A stretch of 64,000 bases of DNA from Nitrospirota bacterium (GTDB lineage: Bacteria; Nitrospinota_A; UBA7883). The notes beneath the pieces were generated by a model. That model was given only the letters and a program-made list of their open reading frames with translations, was not told the origin of the DNA and searched no databases. The stretch spans positions 1 to 64,000 of the forward strand of contig JAJRZK010000050.1 of assembly GCA_024275315.1 (NCBI GenBank), given 5' to 3'. Each line of letters starts with the position of its first letter. Position 1 is the first letter of the stretch. The translations under genes were made by a program, and so were the position numbers. Positions 8,349-18,749 of this stretch are shown piece after piece.

Positions 8349-10577
8349 TTATCTTTTTTTCCTTTTGATCCTTTGTTTGCCTTTTGTTTCGGAGGATTGT
8401 TTTCTGCGATGTTTTTGTGGTTTTAAAGAGCCGGTCTGGTCGATGCTACGGTTCTTTTTTTCGGGTATCCACTCGAAATCTATCTGCCGTCTTGGTTCAG
8501 AGACGTTTGTCACCTTGATTCGAACCTTGTCGCCCAGCCTGAAGCGCCGGTTTGTCCGTTCTCCTGTCAAAGTGTGTTCCTGTTCGCTATACACATAGTA
8601 ATCGTCGTGGATCGATGTTATATGCACAAGCCCCTCGACGGCGGGTTCCGTAATTTCCACGAAGAATCCGAACGCGGTCACACCGGATATGATTCCATCG
8701 AAAACGTCGCCGATTCTGCCGGCCATGTACTGGGTCTGTTTAAGTTTTATGATGTCGCGCTCTGCCTCTTCGGCTTTGCGTTCCGCGACGGAGCAACTTT
8801 CGCAGATGGCTGGTGTCAGCTCCGCCCAATAATCTTTTCTGTTTTTCCTGCGTATTATATCTTTTATCAGGCGGTGGACTATCAAGTCCGGATAGCGCCT
8901 GATGGGGCTGGTGAAATGTGTGTAATTGTCGAAAGCCAGGGCGAAATGGCCTATGTTTTCAGGCGAGTATCGGGCCTGTTTCATGGAGCGCAACAGAACG
9001 TGGGTGACCAGCTTTTCTTCCGGCCGGCCGGCGGCTTCGCCCAATATCTTTTGCATGTCTTTCGCCGTTATCCGGTCGTTGGTGGTGAAGCGGTACCCGA
9101 GCGTTGCGACAAACTCCTTGAAATCCTCGATTTTCACCGGATCCGGCTTGTCATGGACCCGGAATATGGCGGGGACGCCGGCCTTCATCAGCCGTTCGGC
9201 CACAGCCTGGTTGGCCGCCAGCATAAACTCTTCTATGATTCTGTGCGCCACGTTTCGCTCGGCTCTGATGATATTTTCCGGTCGGCCTGTCATGTCCAGC
9301 GTTATAAGAGGCTCGGGCAGGTCAAAGTCTATGGCGCCGTTTTTCTGGCGTCGTTTCCGCAGTATCGCCGCCAGGGTCTCCATGTTTCGAAAATCCTCCA
9401 CCAGGTCATGGTACCGGCGCATGGTTTTGTCGTCTTTTTTCTCCAGTATGGCCGCTACATCGGTGTAGGTCATTCTCTCCACCGTCCGGATCACCGACTC
9501 TGTGATATCTCTCTTTACCAGCTCGCCTTTTCTGTCGAAAATCATGACGCAACTCAGGGTGAGCCTGTCCACTTTCGGGTTGAGCGAGCAGATATCGTTG
9601 GACAGCTCGAATGGAAGCATCGGTATGACTGTCCCCGGGAAATAGACCGACACGGCGCGTTTGAGCGCTTCACGGTCCAACGCCGAATTTTCGATTACAT
9701 AGTGGGAGACGTCGGCGATATGGACACCCAGCCTCCACCGGCCACCGGCCAGTTTTTCCACTTCTACGGCGTCATCGAAATCCTTCGCTGTTTCGCCGTC
9801 GATGGTTACGATCCGCCTGTCCCTGAAATCGGCTCTTTTGCCTGACCACGCACGTTTGCCCTTGTCGGGAGGTTTCGTCACGGCTCTGGCTTCGCTTAGC
9901 ACCGAGGAGGGAAACTCCGACCGGAGGTGAAACCTGGCCATGGCGATTTTTATCTCCACCTTGGGGTCGTCTGTGTCTCCAAGGATTTCTATGACTTTAC
10001 CCTGGGGGTGGCGGGTTTTGGATGGATAGCTGGTAATTTCCACGACCACCGCTGTCCCGTCGGCCGTGTCCATCGTTTCTCCGGGGGGGATGTGTATATC
10101 CCGCACCATGCGCCGCTCGAAAGGGACCACGAACCCGCCTTGGCGAGCTCGTTCGAACATCCCCGCGACTGTTCTGTTGGCGCGTTCGAGCACCCGGATT
10201 ACCCTTCCTTCACGTCGTCCGTCGCGTTTGGTGGTCTCCACCCTGCATACAACACGGTCTCCATGCATCGCTTCGTCGAAATTCCTGGCGTTCAGGAATA
10301 CGTCGCTTTGCGCCGGATCGTCCGGGATGACGAACCCGAACCCGTCCCGATGACCCTGCACGACGCCGGTGACGAGGTTCATTTTGCCGGGAAGCCCGTA
10401 TCGGTTCCCCTTGATCCTGACGATATCGCCGGTCTCCACAAGCGCCCTTATGCGCCGTCTGATTTGCGCCCGCTCCTGGTTCGGCGTCCCCAGCCGGGAG
10501 ATTATCTCCCTCATGGTAAGAGGGTTGGTAAGCAGGCGTTTAACCTTGGTTTTAAGTTTTATGTCGTGTTTTTTCAT
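8349..10577 (-). CDS. rnr: Ribonuclease R
   Basis: 742 aa RNB family: DDAVEVEKLAGGRWRLGVHIADVSHYV, HFTSPIRRYPDLIVHRLI, C-terminal S1 domain and basic tail. Confidence 0.95.
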   Translation of the reverse strand: MKKHDIKLKTKVKRLLTNPLTMREIISRLGTPNQERAQIRRRIRALVETGDIVRIKGNRYGLPGKMNLVTGVVQGHRDGFGFVIPDDPAQSDVFLNARNFDEAMHGDRVVCRVETTKRDGRREGRVIRVLERANRTVAGMFERARQGGFVVPFERRMVRDIHIPPGETMDTADGTAVVVEITSYPSKTRHPQGKVIEILGDTDDPKVEIKIAMARFHLRSEFPSSVLSEARAVTKPPDKGKRAWSGKRADFRDRRIVTIDGETAKDFDDAVEVEKLAGGRWRLGVHIADVSHYVIENSALDREALKRAVSVYFPGTVIPMLPFELSNDICSLNPKVDRLTLSCVMIFDRKGELVKRDITESVIRTVERMTYTDVAAILEKKDDKTMRRYHDLVEDFRNMETLAAILRKRRQKNGAIDFDLPEPLITLDMTGRPENIIRAERNVAHRIIEEFMLAANQAVAERLMKAGVPAIFRVHDKPDPVKIEDFKEFVATLGYRFTTNDRITAKDMQKILGEAAGRPEEKLVTHVLLRSMKQARYSPENIGHFALAFDNYTHFTSPIRRYPDLIVHRLIKDIIRRKNRKDYWAELTPAICESCSVAERKAEEAERDIIKLKQTQYMAGRIGDVFDGIISGVTAFGFFVEITEPAVEGLVHITSIHDDYYVYSEQEHTLTGERTNRRFRLGDKVRIKVTNVSEPRRQIDFEWIPEKKNRSIDQTGSLKPQKHRRKQSSETKGKQRIKRKKR

Positions 10578-10832
10578 CGGCGGCGGCCATGGTGATGAAT
10601 TGGCGATATGACATCGTTATGCGTTTGAATCATTTTTGCCTCATAATTAGGATTTGGCCAGTGCATTTATAAGAGCCGTAGTCGCATCCCGAGTCCATCT
10701 GAAATATAGCAGAGCACAGCGAAAACGCCCTGCACGTCTTGTGAAAATCACCAAAACGTGTTAAAATATAACAGTTTATATGATAATCCGTACATTTAGA
10801 AAGATTTTTTCAAGGTTTTTGGGTTTTTTTGG

Positions 10833-11909
10833 ATGTGGTTGCATAAAAACGAGCTGAGCCAGGACGAAAAAAGAGTCCGGTCGCTGTACAAGGCGTTGCG
10901 CGACGAGCTTGACCAGTATCTGATAGAATTCGCCCTGGTGGATTCATACGAAAACTTCCGCAAAAGCGGCCAGCCGTATCCGTTCGTGGAAAAACGGGAG
11001 CTTAAACCCCGCGCCAAGGTGATGGAAGTTGAAAACTCGCTGATGAACAGCTTCATAGTCATATTTTTCGAAGGCGCGATCCCGCCCAAACTGCAAAAAT
11101 ATATCAGGTATTTTTCCAGCAACAAAGTCACGAAAGAAAATCTCGGGGAACTGAAGCTTACCGGGCTGAACTTCGCCGACAGGTTCCAGAAGCAGATGAA
11201 ATATTTCGAGAGCAACAGGTTCTACAACCTGTTTCGCTCTTTGATGCCGGTCGATTACGCGCTTCTTATCAAGCGTGACACGTCGGTCAAACATAAAAAC
11301 AGGTTCATTCTGAGCCATTTTCATGTTCGCGTGGATTGGCTCATCGACAGCGCCGCCGAATCCCTGGGCAAGGAGCTTCGTTACGTGTCGAAGGATCTTT
11401 ATGAGAAAGGAGAAAATTTCTCCCAGATAATGGGCGAGAAGCTTTTTGAATATTATTCGTTTCACCATTCGGTGTCCGGCCGCCGCACGGCGGCGATGCT
11501 GGCGGCCCAGCTTTTGCGCCAATCCAACCTCTACAGCACCGTTTTTGTCTCGTCGTCCGAGAGCAGGACATTGACCCGGATATCGGAAGACGGCGTCAGC
11601 AAAGCGTGCCTGATACAGCTCGACAACAACGCCATCGAGCAGATAGAAAAACATCCCAACGGCAACCCGAATTTCTCCAAGCATTTTCTGGTTCACAGAA
11701 CAAAAGACTACGGCCTGGCGCGTTTCAAGGTGGTGTACCAGACCAATGAACACTCCACCCCGCCTCCCGACGGGAAACTGCGCGAGCTCAAGCCGGACGT
11801 GCAATGGCTTCGTATCCGCAACCAGCTCCTGCTACCGAACTTCACAGACACCAAGGTGCGCCCGATCCGGTATCAGATTATATATGACCAGCAGGACCCG
11901 CTGTCCTGA
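10833..11909 (+). CDS. Hypothetical protein (358 aa), family not recognised
   Basis: Long ORF with good coding appearance, flanked by AT-rich upstream DNA; no motif recognised. Confidence 0.6.
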   Translation: MWLHKNELSQDEKRVRSLYKALRDELDQYLIEFALVDSYENFRKSGQPYPFVEKRELKPRAKVMEVENSLMNSFIVIFFEGAIPPKLQKYIRYFSSNKVTKENLGELKLTGLNFADRFQKQMKYFESNRFYNLFRSLMPVDYALLIKRDTSVKHKNRFILSHFHVRVDWLIDSAAESLGKELRYVSKDLYEKGENFSQIMGEKLFEYYSFHHSVSGRRTAAMLAAQLLRQSNLYSTVFVSSSESRTLTRISEDGVSKACLIQLDNNAIEQIEKHPNGNPNFSKHFLVHRTKDYGLARFKVVYQTNEHSTPPPDGKLRELKPDVQWLRIRNQLLLPNFTDTKVRPIRYQIIYDQQDPLS

Positions 11910-12028
11910 GTTTCGGGGTTGGTGTCTTGTTTCCATTACGAAACCGGTTTTGTATGGTCGGCACGTGCGGTTATGGAGTATAATCCGCGCTTTTGCTATA
12001 ATTGATTTGCGGACGGTATTGAGCTTTT

Positions 12029-12409
12029 ATGAAACCAAAGAAATATACTTGCGAAGGGTGCCCCGGGCTTTGTTGCAGTGACCTGGAGGAATCCATCACC
12101 AAACCGAGAACCATCGATGACTGGGACAACCTGAAGTGGGAACTGCATTTTTCCAACACGAAGGCGTTTATCCGGAACAGGCGGTGGTACAAACTCACCC
12201 TGGGGACGTGCATATACCTGGACGAGAACAAACGTTGCACCATATACGAGCGACGGCCGCAGGTGTGCCGCGACCACAACCCGCCCGGTTGCGAGTTTTA
12301 TGGTTCCATTTACGACACAATTTTTGAAACCCCGGAACAGCTCGACGCGTATATAAAAAAGGAAAAAAGAAAAAGGAAAAACAAAAAGCGGAAATCCGTC
12401 TCATCATAA
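12029..12409 (+). CDS. YkgJ family cysteine cluster protein
   Basis: CEGCPGLCC ... CIYLDENKRCTIYERRPQVCRDH motif spacing of the zinc/iron-chelating YkgJ (CxxCxxxxCC) family. Confidence 0.85.
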   Translation: MKPKKYTCEGCPGLCCSDLEESITKPRTIDDWDNLKWELHFSNTKAFIRNRRWYKLTLGTCIYLDENKRCTIYERRPQVCRDHNPPGCEFYGSIYDTIFETPEQLDAYIKKEKRKRKNKKRKSVSS

Positions 12410-12526
12410 CCTATGGATTTTTAGGCCGTTTACGAAATGGCGCAGGCTGTGGCGCAACCGGCTCCGTGAATCAGACAACAGGGTTTATCGTTTCACCAAT
12501 AATCAGAATTTAATTGGGTTGGCTTT

Positions 12527-13348
12527 ATGACACATAAGAATCTGTTTATCGCGATAGGGATCATCCTCCTGACCGGCCTCAACGCTCGTGACTCGTTTTC
12601 CGAGGAGAGCGTTCTGCCCGTGATAAAAACCGAGCTCGGCCTTAGTGGCGTCTATTTCAACTATGAAGAGCCGGGACTGATGAAAGAGACCGGCGCCCTG
12701 GCGGGCGTTCATGGAAGTTTTACCGCCCATGTGCCACAGGGGCGGATAATGCTTCGGGCGGAGGCGGAGTATTTCGGCGGTCAGCTCGCCTATGACGGGT
12801 CGTACAGCGACGGAACCCTCCTTAAGGCCAAGTCGAATGATTTTCTGGTCGGTCTGCGCGGCATGGTGGGCAGGGATTTTGTTTCCGACAATTACGCCGT
12901 CACACCGTTTATCGGCATGGGCTGGAGATACTGGAACGATAAAGTCCAGGATTCCGGCGGGTACGAGCGGCGGATACAATATATCTATTCCCCCATCGGC
13001 GTCCGATGGGAGATTGTCCCGGACGACTCATGGCGGTACGGGTTCGTGGCTGAATACGATTTCCTGTGGCAGGGTAACGTAAAAAGCTTTCTCAGCGACG
13101 TGGGTTCCGCGTACAGCGATATAGAGAACAAGCAACAGATGGGTAGCGGCTACGGAATCAGGTTTTCAAACTATTACGAGATATTGTTCACTAGCTGGTC
13201 CGTCAAGCTGGAACCTTTCGTCCGGTACTGGAGCTTCAGGGATTCGGAATCCACCCTGTCGTATGTCCAGGGCGAGGGAACGCTGGAGTTTTACGAGCCG
13301 GAGAACCGTACGTTCGTGGCTGGGCTGGGTATATCGGCAGGTTTTTGA
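12527..13348 (+). CDS. Predicted outer membrane beta-barrel protein
   Basis: N-terminal signal-like segment, alternating hydrophobic/aromatic strands, C-terminal GLGISAGF. Confidence 0.6.
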   Translation: MTHKNLFIAIGIILLTGLNARDSFSEESVLPVIKTELGLSGVYFNYEEPGLMKETGALAGVHGSFTAHVPQGRIMLRAEAEYFGGQLAYDGSYSDGTLLKAKSNDFLVGLRGMVGRDFVSDNYAVTPFIGMGWRYWNDKVQDSGGYERRIQYIYSPIGVRWEIVPDDSWRYGFVAEYDFLWQGNVKSFLSDVGSAYSDIENKQQMGSGYGIRFSNYYEILFTSWSVKLEPFVRYWSFRDSESTLSYVQGEGTLEFYEPENRTFVAGLGISAGF

Positions 13349-13360
13349 CAGCGCGACGTT

Positions 13361-14242
13361 TCACCCTTTCAGCAGAGGGAACCCCATTTCCTGTCTCAAC
13401 GCGATATAAGCCTCGGCGCATTTGCGGGCGATGGCGCGGACCCGGCCTATGTAACCGGTTCGTTCGGTGACCGATATGGCGCCGCGGGCGTCGAGCATAT
13501 TGAACGCATGACTGCATTTCAGGCAGAAATCGTACGCAGGCAGAACCAGGCCCTGGTCGATCAGGCGATGGCTCTGTCGCTCGTATTCGTCGAACCATTT
13601 CTGGTGCAGAGCGATATCGGCGTGGTTGAAGTTGTAGTCGGAAAATTCCACCTCCGTCCTGTGATGCACGTCGCCATAGGTTACGTTGTCGGACCATTTC
13701 AGGTCGTAAACGTTGTCGCAATTCTGCAGGTACATCGTGATCCGCTCCAGCCCATAGGTCAGCTCTGCGGTGACGGGTTTTAAATCTATCCCGCCGCACT
13801 GCTGAAAATAGGTGAACTGGGTTATCTCCATCCCGTCGAGCCACACCTCCCATCCAAGACCCCATGCGCCCAGCGTGGGGGACTCCCAGTCGTCTTCAAC
13901 GAACCTGATGTCGTGCTGTTCCGGCCTGACGCCCAGGTCTGTCAGCGATTCAAGATAGAGGTCCTGCGTGTTTTCAGGGTTGGGTTTCAACACTACCTGG
14001 AATTGGTAATAATGTTGCAACCGGTTGGGGTTTTCCCCGTATCGCCCGTCGGTGGGGCGGCGGGATGGTTCCACGTACGCCGCGTTCCAGGGTTCCGGTC
14101 CCAAAGCGCGAAGAAACGTGTGGGGATTGAACGTTCCGGCGCCAACCTCCAGGTCGCAAGGCTGAACAAGCAATACGCCCCGTTTGGCCCAGAAGTTCTG
14201 GAGTCTTAGTATTACTTCCTGAAACAGCATTTGTGATTCCAC
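13361..14242 (-). CDS. glyQ: Glycyl-tRNA synthetase alpha subunit
   Basis: 293 aa: [76 protein letters not shown]. Confidence 0.97.
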   Translation of the reverse strand: MESQMLFQEVILRLQNFWAKRGVLLVQPCDLEVGAGTFNPHTFLRALGPEPWNAAYVEPSRRPTDGRYGENPNRLQHYYQFQVVLKPNPENTQDLYLESLTDLGVRPEQHDIRFVEDDWESPTLGAWGLGWEVWLDGMEITQFTYFQQCGGIDLKPVTAELTYGLERITMYLQNCDNVYDLKWSDNVTYGDVHHRTEVEFSDYNFNHADIALHQKWFDEYERQSHRLIDQGLVLPAYDFCLKCSHAFNMLDARGAISVTERTGYIGRVRAIARKCAEAYIALRQEMGFPLLKG

Positions 14243-14439
14243 GTTTAAAAAGATTCAGGTACGATACATCGACTTTCACAAGTTTGCAACAGCCGCAGGC
14301 TGGCTGTCATGGGTTATGATGCGAGATGTTTCCCTGTCGACCATAAAATGATGGAATATATAACTCTGATATATTACCATCGCAGGCAGAAGCGTTAACC
14401 TGTTTATTTTATTGGGGGTCCGGTTGGTGTGAGCGGACA

Positions 14440-17166
14440 ATGCCCGCCAAGGAGCCGGATATAAGTATAATTATAAATAGTAGTAAAAACATATATTCCC
14501 AAAAAGTATCCACAAGGGCTCTGAAGAGCCGATACATACTCGCTCTGGCTCTTATCGCCATTCTCGCCACCGCCGTTTTCATCGGAATGTACCTCGTTAT
14601 CAAGACCACCGAATCGTCCGCCGCGCTGATCAACGTCAGCGGCCGCCAGCGGATGCTGTCCCAGAGAATAGGGTTGTTTGCCCATGACCTTCTGCATGAA
14701 AAGGACGAATCGGTTCGCAATCAATGCCGCAAAGACCTCTTGCTGACCGCCGATATAATGGAAAAGTCCCACAAAGCCCTGTTGGATGGAGACGAAAAGC
14801 TGAACCTGCCGGGTAAATCATCGCCGGAGATACGGGCTATCTACTATGAAAACCCTTTGAACCTGGACAGAAAAGTAACAACATACATCGCGGCCGCGAG
14901 GAAATTGGCCTCCAGCCCGCCAGAAGAGCTGACCCACACCAACCCCTCCATGCAGACAATAGAGGACAACGCTCGCTTTGCGTTGCTACAGTCCCTTGAC
15001 ACTGTTGTCGCGCAGTATCAGAAAGAGAGCGAAGAGAAAATCGAGTGGTTGATAATCATGGCGTTGTCCGCCCTGGGCCTGCTCCTGGCCACACTGGTGG
15101 TGGAAGGGAAGATAATCTTCGCTCCTCTGGTTCGCAGGATAGAATCGGAAGCCGGCGCCCTGGAGTTGAGCGAACAGAAACTGCGGGATATCACCTCCAC
15201 CCTGGGCGAAGGCGTCATCGTGTCGGACAAAGAGGGGCGCCTTTCTTTTATGAACCCGGAAGCGGAACGTTTGACCGGGTGGACGGAGGCGGAAGTTGTC
15301 GGCAAGCCTATTTACAAAACCTTCGAGGTTTTTAACAAGGAAGGGGAACCGATCAGGGCCGAGGACAGGTCCGTGATGAAAACAATCACCAGGGGGGAGA
15401 CAGTTCGGGAGCACGAATGCCTGCTAAAGCGCAAGGATCAGAAAATGATGCCCATGGCCCTTGTTACCACACCTATAAAGAAAGGAGGTGAAATCATAGG
15501 CGCCGTCGCGGCGTTTCACGACATAATGGAGCGTAAGCTGGCGGAACAGGCTCTCAAGAACAAGGCGGAGCAGGTTCGCCTGCTGCAGGAAATTGCCATC
15601 GCCGCTAATGAGGCCGCCACCGTGGACGAGGCCATCCTGATTTGCCTGGACAAGGTATGCGCATATACGGGATGGGAAGTGGGACATGCGTACATACCCG
15701 ATTCCTCGGGGATATTGATATCCTCTGGATTGTGGCGCATGAACGATCCGGAGGAGTTCGAAGACTTTCGTAAAATCACCGCTGAGACAACGTTCAAACC
15801 CGGAGAAGGGTTGCCAGGGCGAGTGTATGAAAGTGGGAAGCCGGCCTGGATTTCCGATCTGGAGAAGGACGAGAATTTCCCCAGAATAAAAATGCTAAAG
15901 GAGATCAAGGTAAAAGCCGGGTTTGCGTTTCCGGTCCTGGAGGGGAAAAAAGTTGTCACCGTGCTGGAGTTTTTCGCCAAAACAACAAAACAACCCGACT
16001 ACTCCCTGCTGGCTACCATTGGCTATTTGGCCACGCAACTAGGAAGGGTCACCGAGCGCAAGCGGGCGGAGGAAGCACTCCGCACCCTGGGCAAAGCCAT
16101 CAAGGAGACCGGTGAAATGATCGTCATCACCGACGAAAACGGTATAATTCAATATATCAACTCGTCCGTTGAAAGAATAATGGGGTACAGGCCGGACGAG
16201 GTAATAGGCACCACTCCCCGGGTGCTGAAAGCGGGGGAGGGGTCCAGCGATGTATGGGAGACGATCCGGTCTGGCGCTGTCTGGCACGGGGAGATAGTCA
16301 ACAGGAAAAAATCGGGTCAGCTCTATGACGAGGAGCTTACCATATCTCCGGTGCGCAACGAACAGGGGCGGATCACCAATTATGTCGCGATAAAACGCGA
16401 CATAACCCGGCGCAAACAATCGGAAAAAGAGCTCAGGCAGGCCAGGGACGAAGCGGAAAAATCAACGAAGCTCAAGGACGACTTTGTCTCGCTGGTCGCT
16501 CACGACCTGCGGGCTCCTTTCAATTCCATCCTCGGTATGCTCCGCTTGTTGCAATCGGATAAATCACAACCCATGTCCGACAGGCAGTCCGTGGTGATAA
16601 AAAGGGTGCTGGCCAACGGTGAAAACATGGTCAACATGATCGACAAATTGCTCGATATAAGCAGGCTCCAGGCGGGTAAAATCATTCCGAGAAAAACAAG
16701 GGTAGACGCTCATGTCGTGGTGGCGGCCTCGGTGGCGAGCCTGAACTATATCGCCTCTGAAAAGGGAATCAGGCTGATCAACAACGTGCCGTTTGGATCC
16801 GAGGTCATCGCCGACGCGGACATGCTCGGCGAGGTTGTCAAGAACCTGGTGTCAAACGCGATCAAATTCTGTAACAAGGATGACACCATAACCATATTCA
16901 TCCCCACGGGCAAGCCGGCCACCATAGCCGTAAAGGACACAGGGCCCGGTATAGCCGACGACTTGCTGGATAATCTGTTCCGACACGATATAAAAACCTC
17001 TACCATAGGAACCGACGGCGAGTTCGGCACAGGGCTGGGGTTGCCCCTTAGCCGGGACATAATGAAAGCTCACGGGGGTGACCTGATCGTTGAAACCGGC
17101 CCGGACAAGGGGAGCGTGTTTTTTGCCGAACTGCCAGACGTGTCTGATCGCGCCCTGCAACCATAA
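14440..17166 (+). CDS. Sensor histidine kinase with PilJ/NarX-type N-terminal sensor, PAS, GAF, PAS, HisKA, HATPase
   Basis: INVSGRQRMLSQRI (P-box-like motif), PAS domains, HisKA VSLVAHDLRAPFNSILGML, HATPase GTGLGLPLSRDIMKAHGG. Confidence 0.88.
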   Translation: MPAKEPDISIIINSSKNIYSQKVSTRALKSRYILALALIAILATAVFIGMYLVIKTTESSAALINVSGRQRMLSQRIGLFAHDLLHEKDESVRNQCRKDLLLTADIMEKSHKALLDGDEKLNLPGKSSPEIRAIYYENPLNLDRKVTTYIAAARKLASSPPEELTHTNPSMQTIEDNARFALLQSLDTVVAQYQKESEEKIEWLIIMALSALGLLLATLVVEGKIIFAPLVRRIESEAGALELSEQKLRDITSTLGEGVIVSDKEGRLSFMNPEAERLTGWTEAEVVGKPIYKTFEVFNKEGEPIRAEDRSVMKTITRGETVREHECLLKRKDQKMMPMALVTTPIKKGGEIIGAVAAFHDIMERKLAEQALKNKAEQVRLLQEIAIAANEAATVDEAILICLDKVCAYTGWEVGHAYIPDSSGILISSGLWRMNDPEEFEDFRKITAETTFKPGEGLPGRVYESGKPAWISDLEKDENFPRIKMLKEIKVKAGFAFPVLEGKKVVTVLEFFAKTTKQPDYSLLATIGYLATQLGRVTERKRAEEALRTLGKAIKETGEMIVITDENGIIQYINSSVERIMGYRPDEVIGTTPRVLKAGEGSSDVWETIRSGAVWHGEIVNRKKSGQLYDEELTISPVRNEQGRITNYVAIKRDITRRKQSEKELRQARDEAEKSTKLKDDFVSLVAHDLRAPFNSILGMLRLLQSDKSQPMSDRQSVVIKRVLANGENMVNMIDKLLDISRLQAGKIIPRKTRVDAHVVVAASVASLNYIASEKGIRLINNVPFGSEVIADADMLGEVVKNLVSNAIKFCNKDDTITIFIPTGKPATIAVKDTGPGIADDLLDNLFRHDIKTSTIGTDGEFGTGLGLPLSRDIMKAHGGDLIVETGPDKGSVFFAELPDVSDRALQP

Positions 17167-17321
17167 ATATACTCGTAAATATACCCGGTCGTTCGCGGTG
17201 GGCTTGCATGTAAAGGCGCGCCACGGCAAGGCCGACCCGCTCAACATGTCGGCGCAAACGGTTTGCAGGGGTATAATGAATCCGGGATTCAGTCCACGCT
17301 CCAGCCAGGTTATGCGTTAAT

Positions 17322-17780
17322 ATGTTAAGCAGTATGATAATCGACGATGGAGCCTGGCAAATGAAAAGTTACAGAAAGGAATTGTGGTTCAATATCCCCG
17401 CCCGACGCGGGTTCAGCGATATAACCCCGCAGGTGGAGCAGTGTCTGCGTGAAAGTGGCGTAAAAGAGGGTATTGTTCTTTGCAACGCCATGCACATAAC
17501 AGCTTCCGTGTTTATAAACGACAACGAATCCGGCCTGCATCACGATTATGAAAAATGGCTGGAAAAGCTGGCCCCCCACGAACCTGTCTCATCTTACCGC
17601 CATAACGACACCGGCGAGGACAACGCCGACGCTCACCTGAAGCGGCAGGTCATGGGCAGGGAGGTGGTCGTGGCGGTCACTGAGGGCAGGCTCGATTTCG
17701 GACCCTGGGAAAGAATTTTCTACGGCGAGTTCGACGGGCGCAGAAAAAAAAGAATGTTGGTGAAAATCATAGGGGATTAG
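17322..17780 (+). CDS. YjbQ/UPF0047 family protein
   Basis: [36 protein letters not shown]... [51 protein letters not shown]. Confidence 0.88.
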   Translation: MLSSMIIDDGAWQMKSYRKELWFNIPARRGFSDITPQVEQCLRESGVKEGIVLCNAMHITASVFINDNESGLHHDYEKWLEKLAPHEPVSSYRHNDTGEDNADAHLKRQVMGREVVVAVTEGRLDFGPWERIFYGEFDGRRKKRMLVKIIGD

Positions 17781-17832
17781 ATGGTCAAGTGTTTTTGAAC
17801 AAGGCTCCGGGGTCTGCCATACGGAAAGGGAA

Positions 17833-18747
17833 ATGAGCGTGGAAACCATATCGCGGCCCGTGATTTTCGGGGAAATTCTGTTCGACCTGTTTCCGGGAGG
17901 TGTCGAAACGCTCGGCGGGGCTCCGTTCAACGTTGCGTGGAACCTTGCCATGTTCGGGATGAACCCGCTTTTTATCAGCAGGGTGGGGGACGATCGCCGA
18001 GGTGAAACCGCCCTTGAAGCCATGCGTGAATGCGGCATGGACACAAGCGGGGTTCAGGTAGACAATGAAAAACAGACCGGCGTGGTGGAGGTAAAGATGG
18101 ACGACTCCTCCCACACGTTCGACATATTGCCCGATCAGGCGTATGACCATATCGAGCCATCTGACAACACGATGAGCGCAATTGAAAACGGCTCGTTTTC
18201 ACTGCTGTACCATGGCACACTCATCAACAGGTCGGAAAAATCGGCCATGGCGTTGCAAACCGTTTCCAGCAAATCCAACATTCCCGCTTTTGTGGATGTA
18301 AACCTTCGAAAACCGTGGAGCAGTGGAGATTCCGCGCGAAAAGCCGTCAAAGGCGCCCGGTGGGTGAAGCTTAACAACGAGGAGCTGGACCAGGTTATGG
18401 GAAGCTGTTCCACCGACGGAGAAAACCTCGAAGCGCTGGCGGAATATTTCAGGGCCGAAACGGGTGTCGAGCTTCTGATGGTGACGATGGGAGAGCGGGG
18501 CGCCTTTTTTGTCACTGAGAGCAGGATCGACAGATACGGACCCGGGCCGGCGACAGGCCTCATCGACACCGTCGGAGCCGGAGACGCCTTCAGCGCGGTG
18601 GTGATAACGGGGCTGATCCTTCGCTGGTCCCCTGAGACCATGTTGAAAAGAGCCGTGTCGTTCGCCGCGGACGTTTGCCGGATTCGGGGAGGCGTAAGCG
18701 CCGACCGGTCCATATACCAGCGTCATTACAAAAACTGGGGGCTGTAG
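17833..18747 (+). CDS. PfkB family carbohydrate kinase (probable fructokinase)
   Basis: GEILFDLFPGGVETLGGAPFNVAWNLA; DTVGAGDAFSAVV PfkB signature; next to sucrose genes. Confidence 0.87.
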   Translation: MSVETISRPVIFGEILFDLFPGGVETLGGAPFNVAWNLAMFGMNPLFISRVGDDRRGETALEAMRECGMDTSGVQVDNEKQTGVVEVKMDDSSHTFDILPDQAYDHIEPSDNTMSAIENGSFSLLYHGTLINRSEKSAMALQTVSSKSNIPAFVDVNLRKPWSSGDSARKAVKGARWVKLNNEELDQVMGSCSTDGENLEALAEYFRAETGVELLMVTMGERGAFFVTESRIDRYGPGPATGLIDTVGAGDAFSAVVITGLILRWSPETMLKRAVSFAADVCRIRGGVSADRSIYQRHYKNWGL

Positions 18748-18749
18748 AA

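Noticed and set aside
8574-9845. 423-aa plus-strand ORF
   Set aside because: Antisense shadow of ribonuclease R; long opposing ORFs are common in this GC-rich sequence and the translation shows no family pattern.
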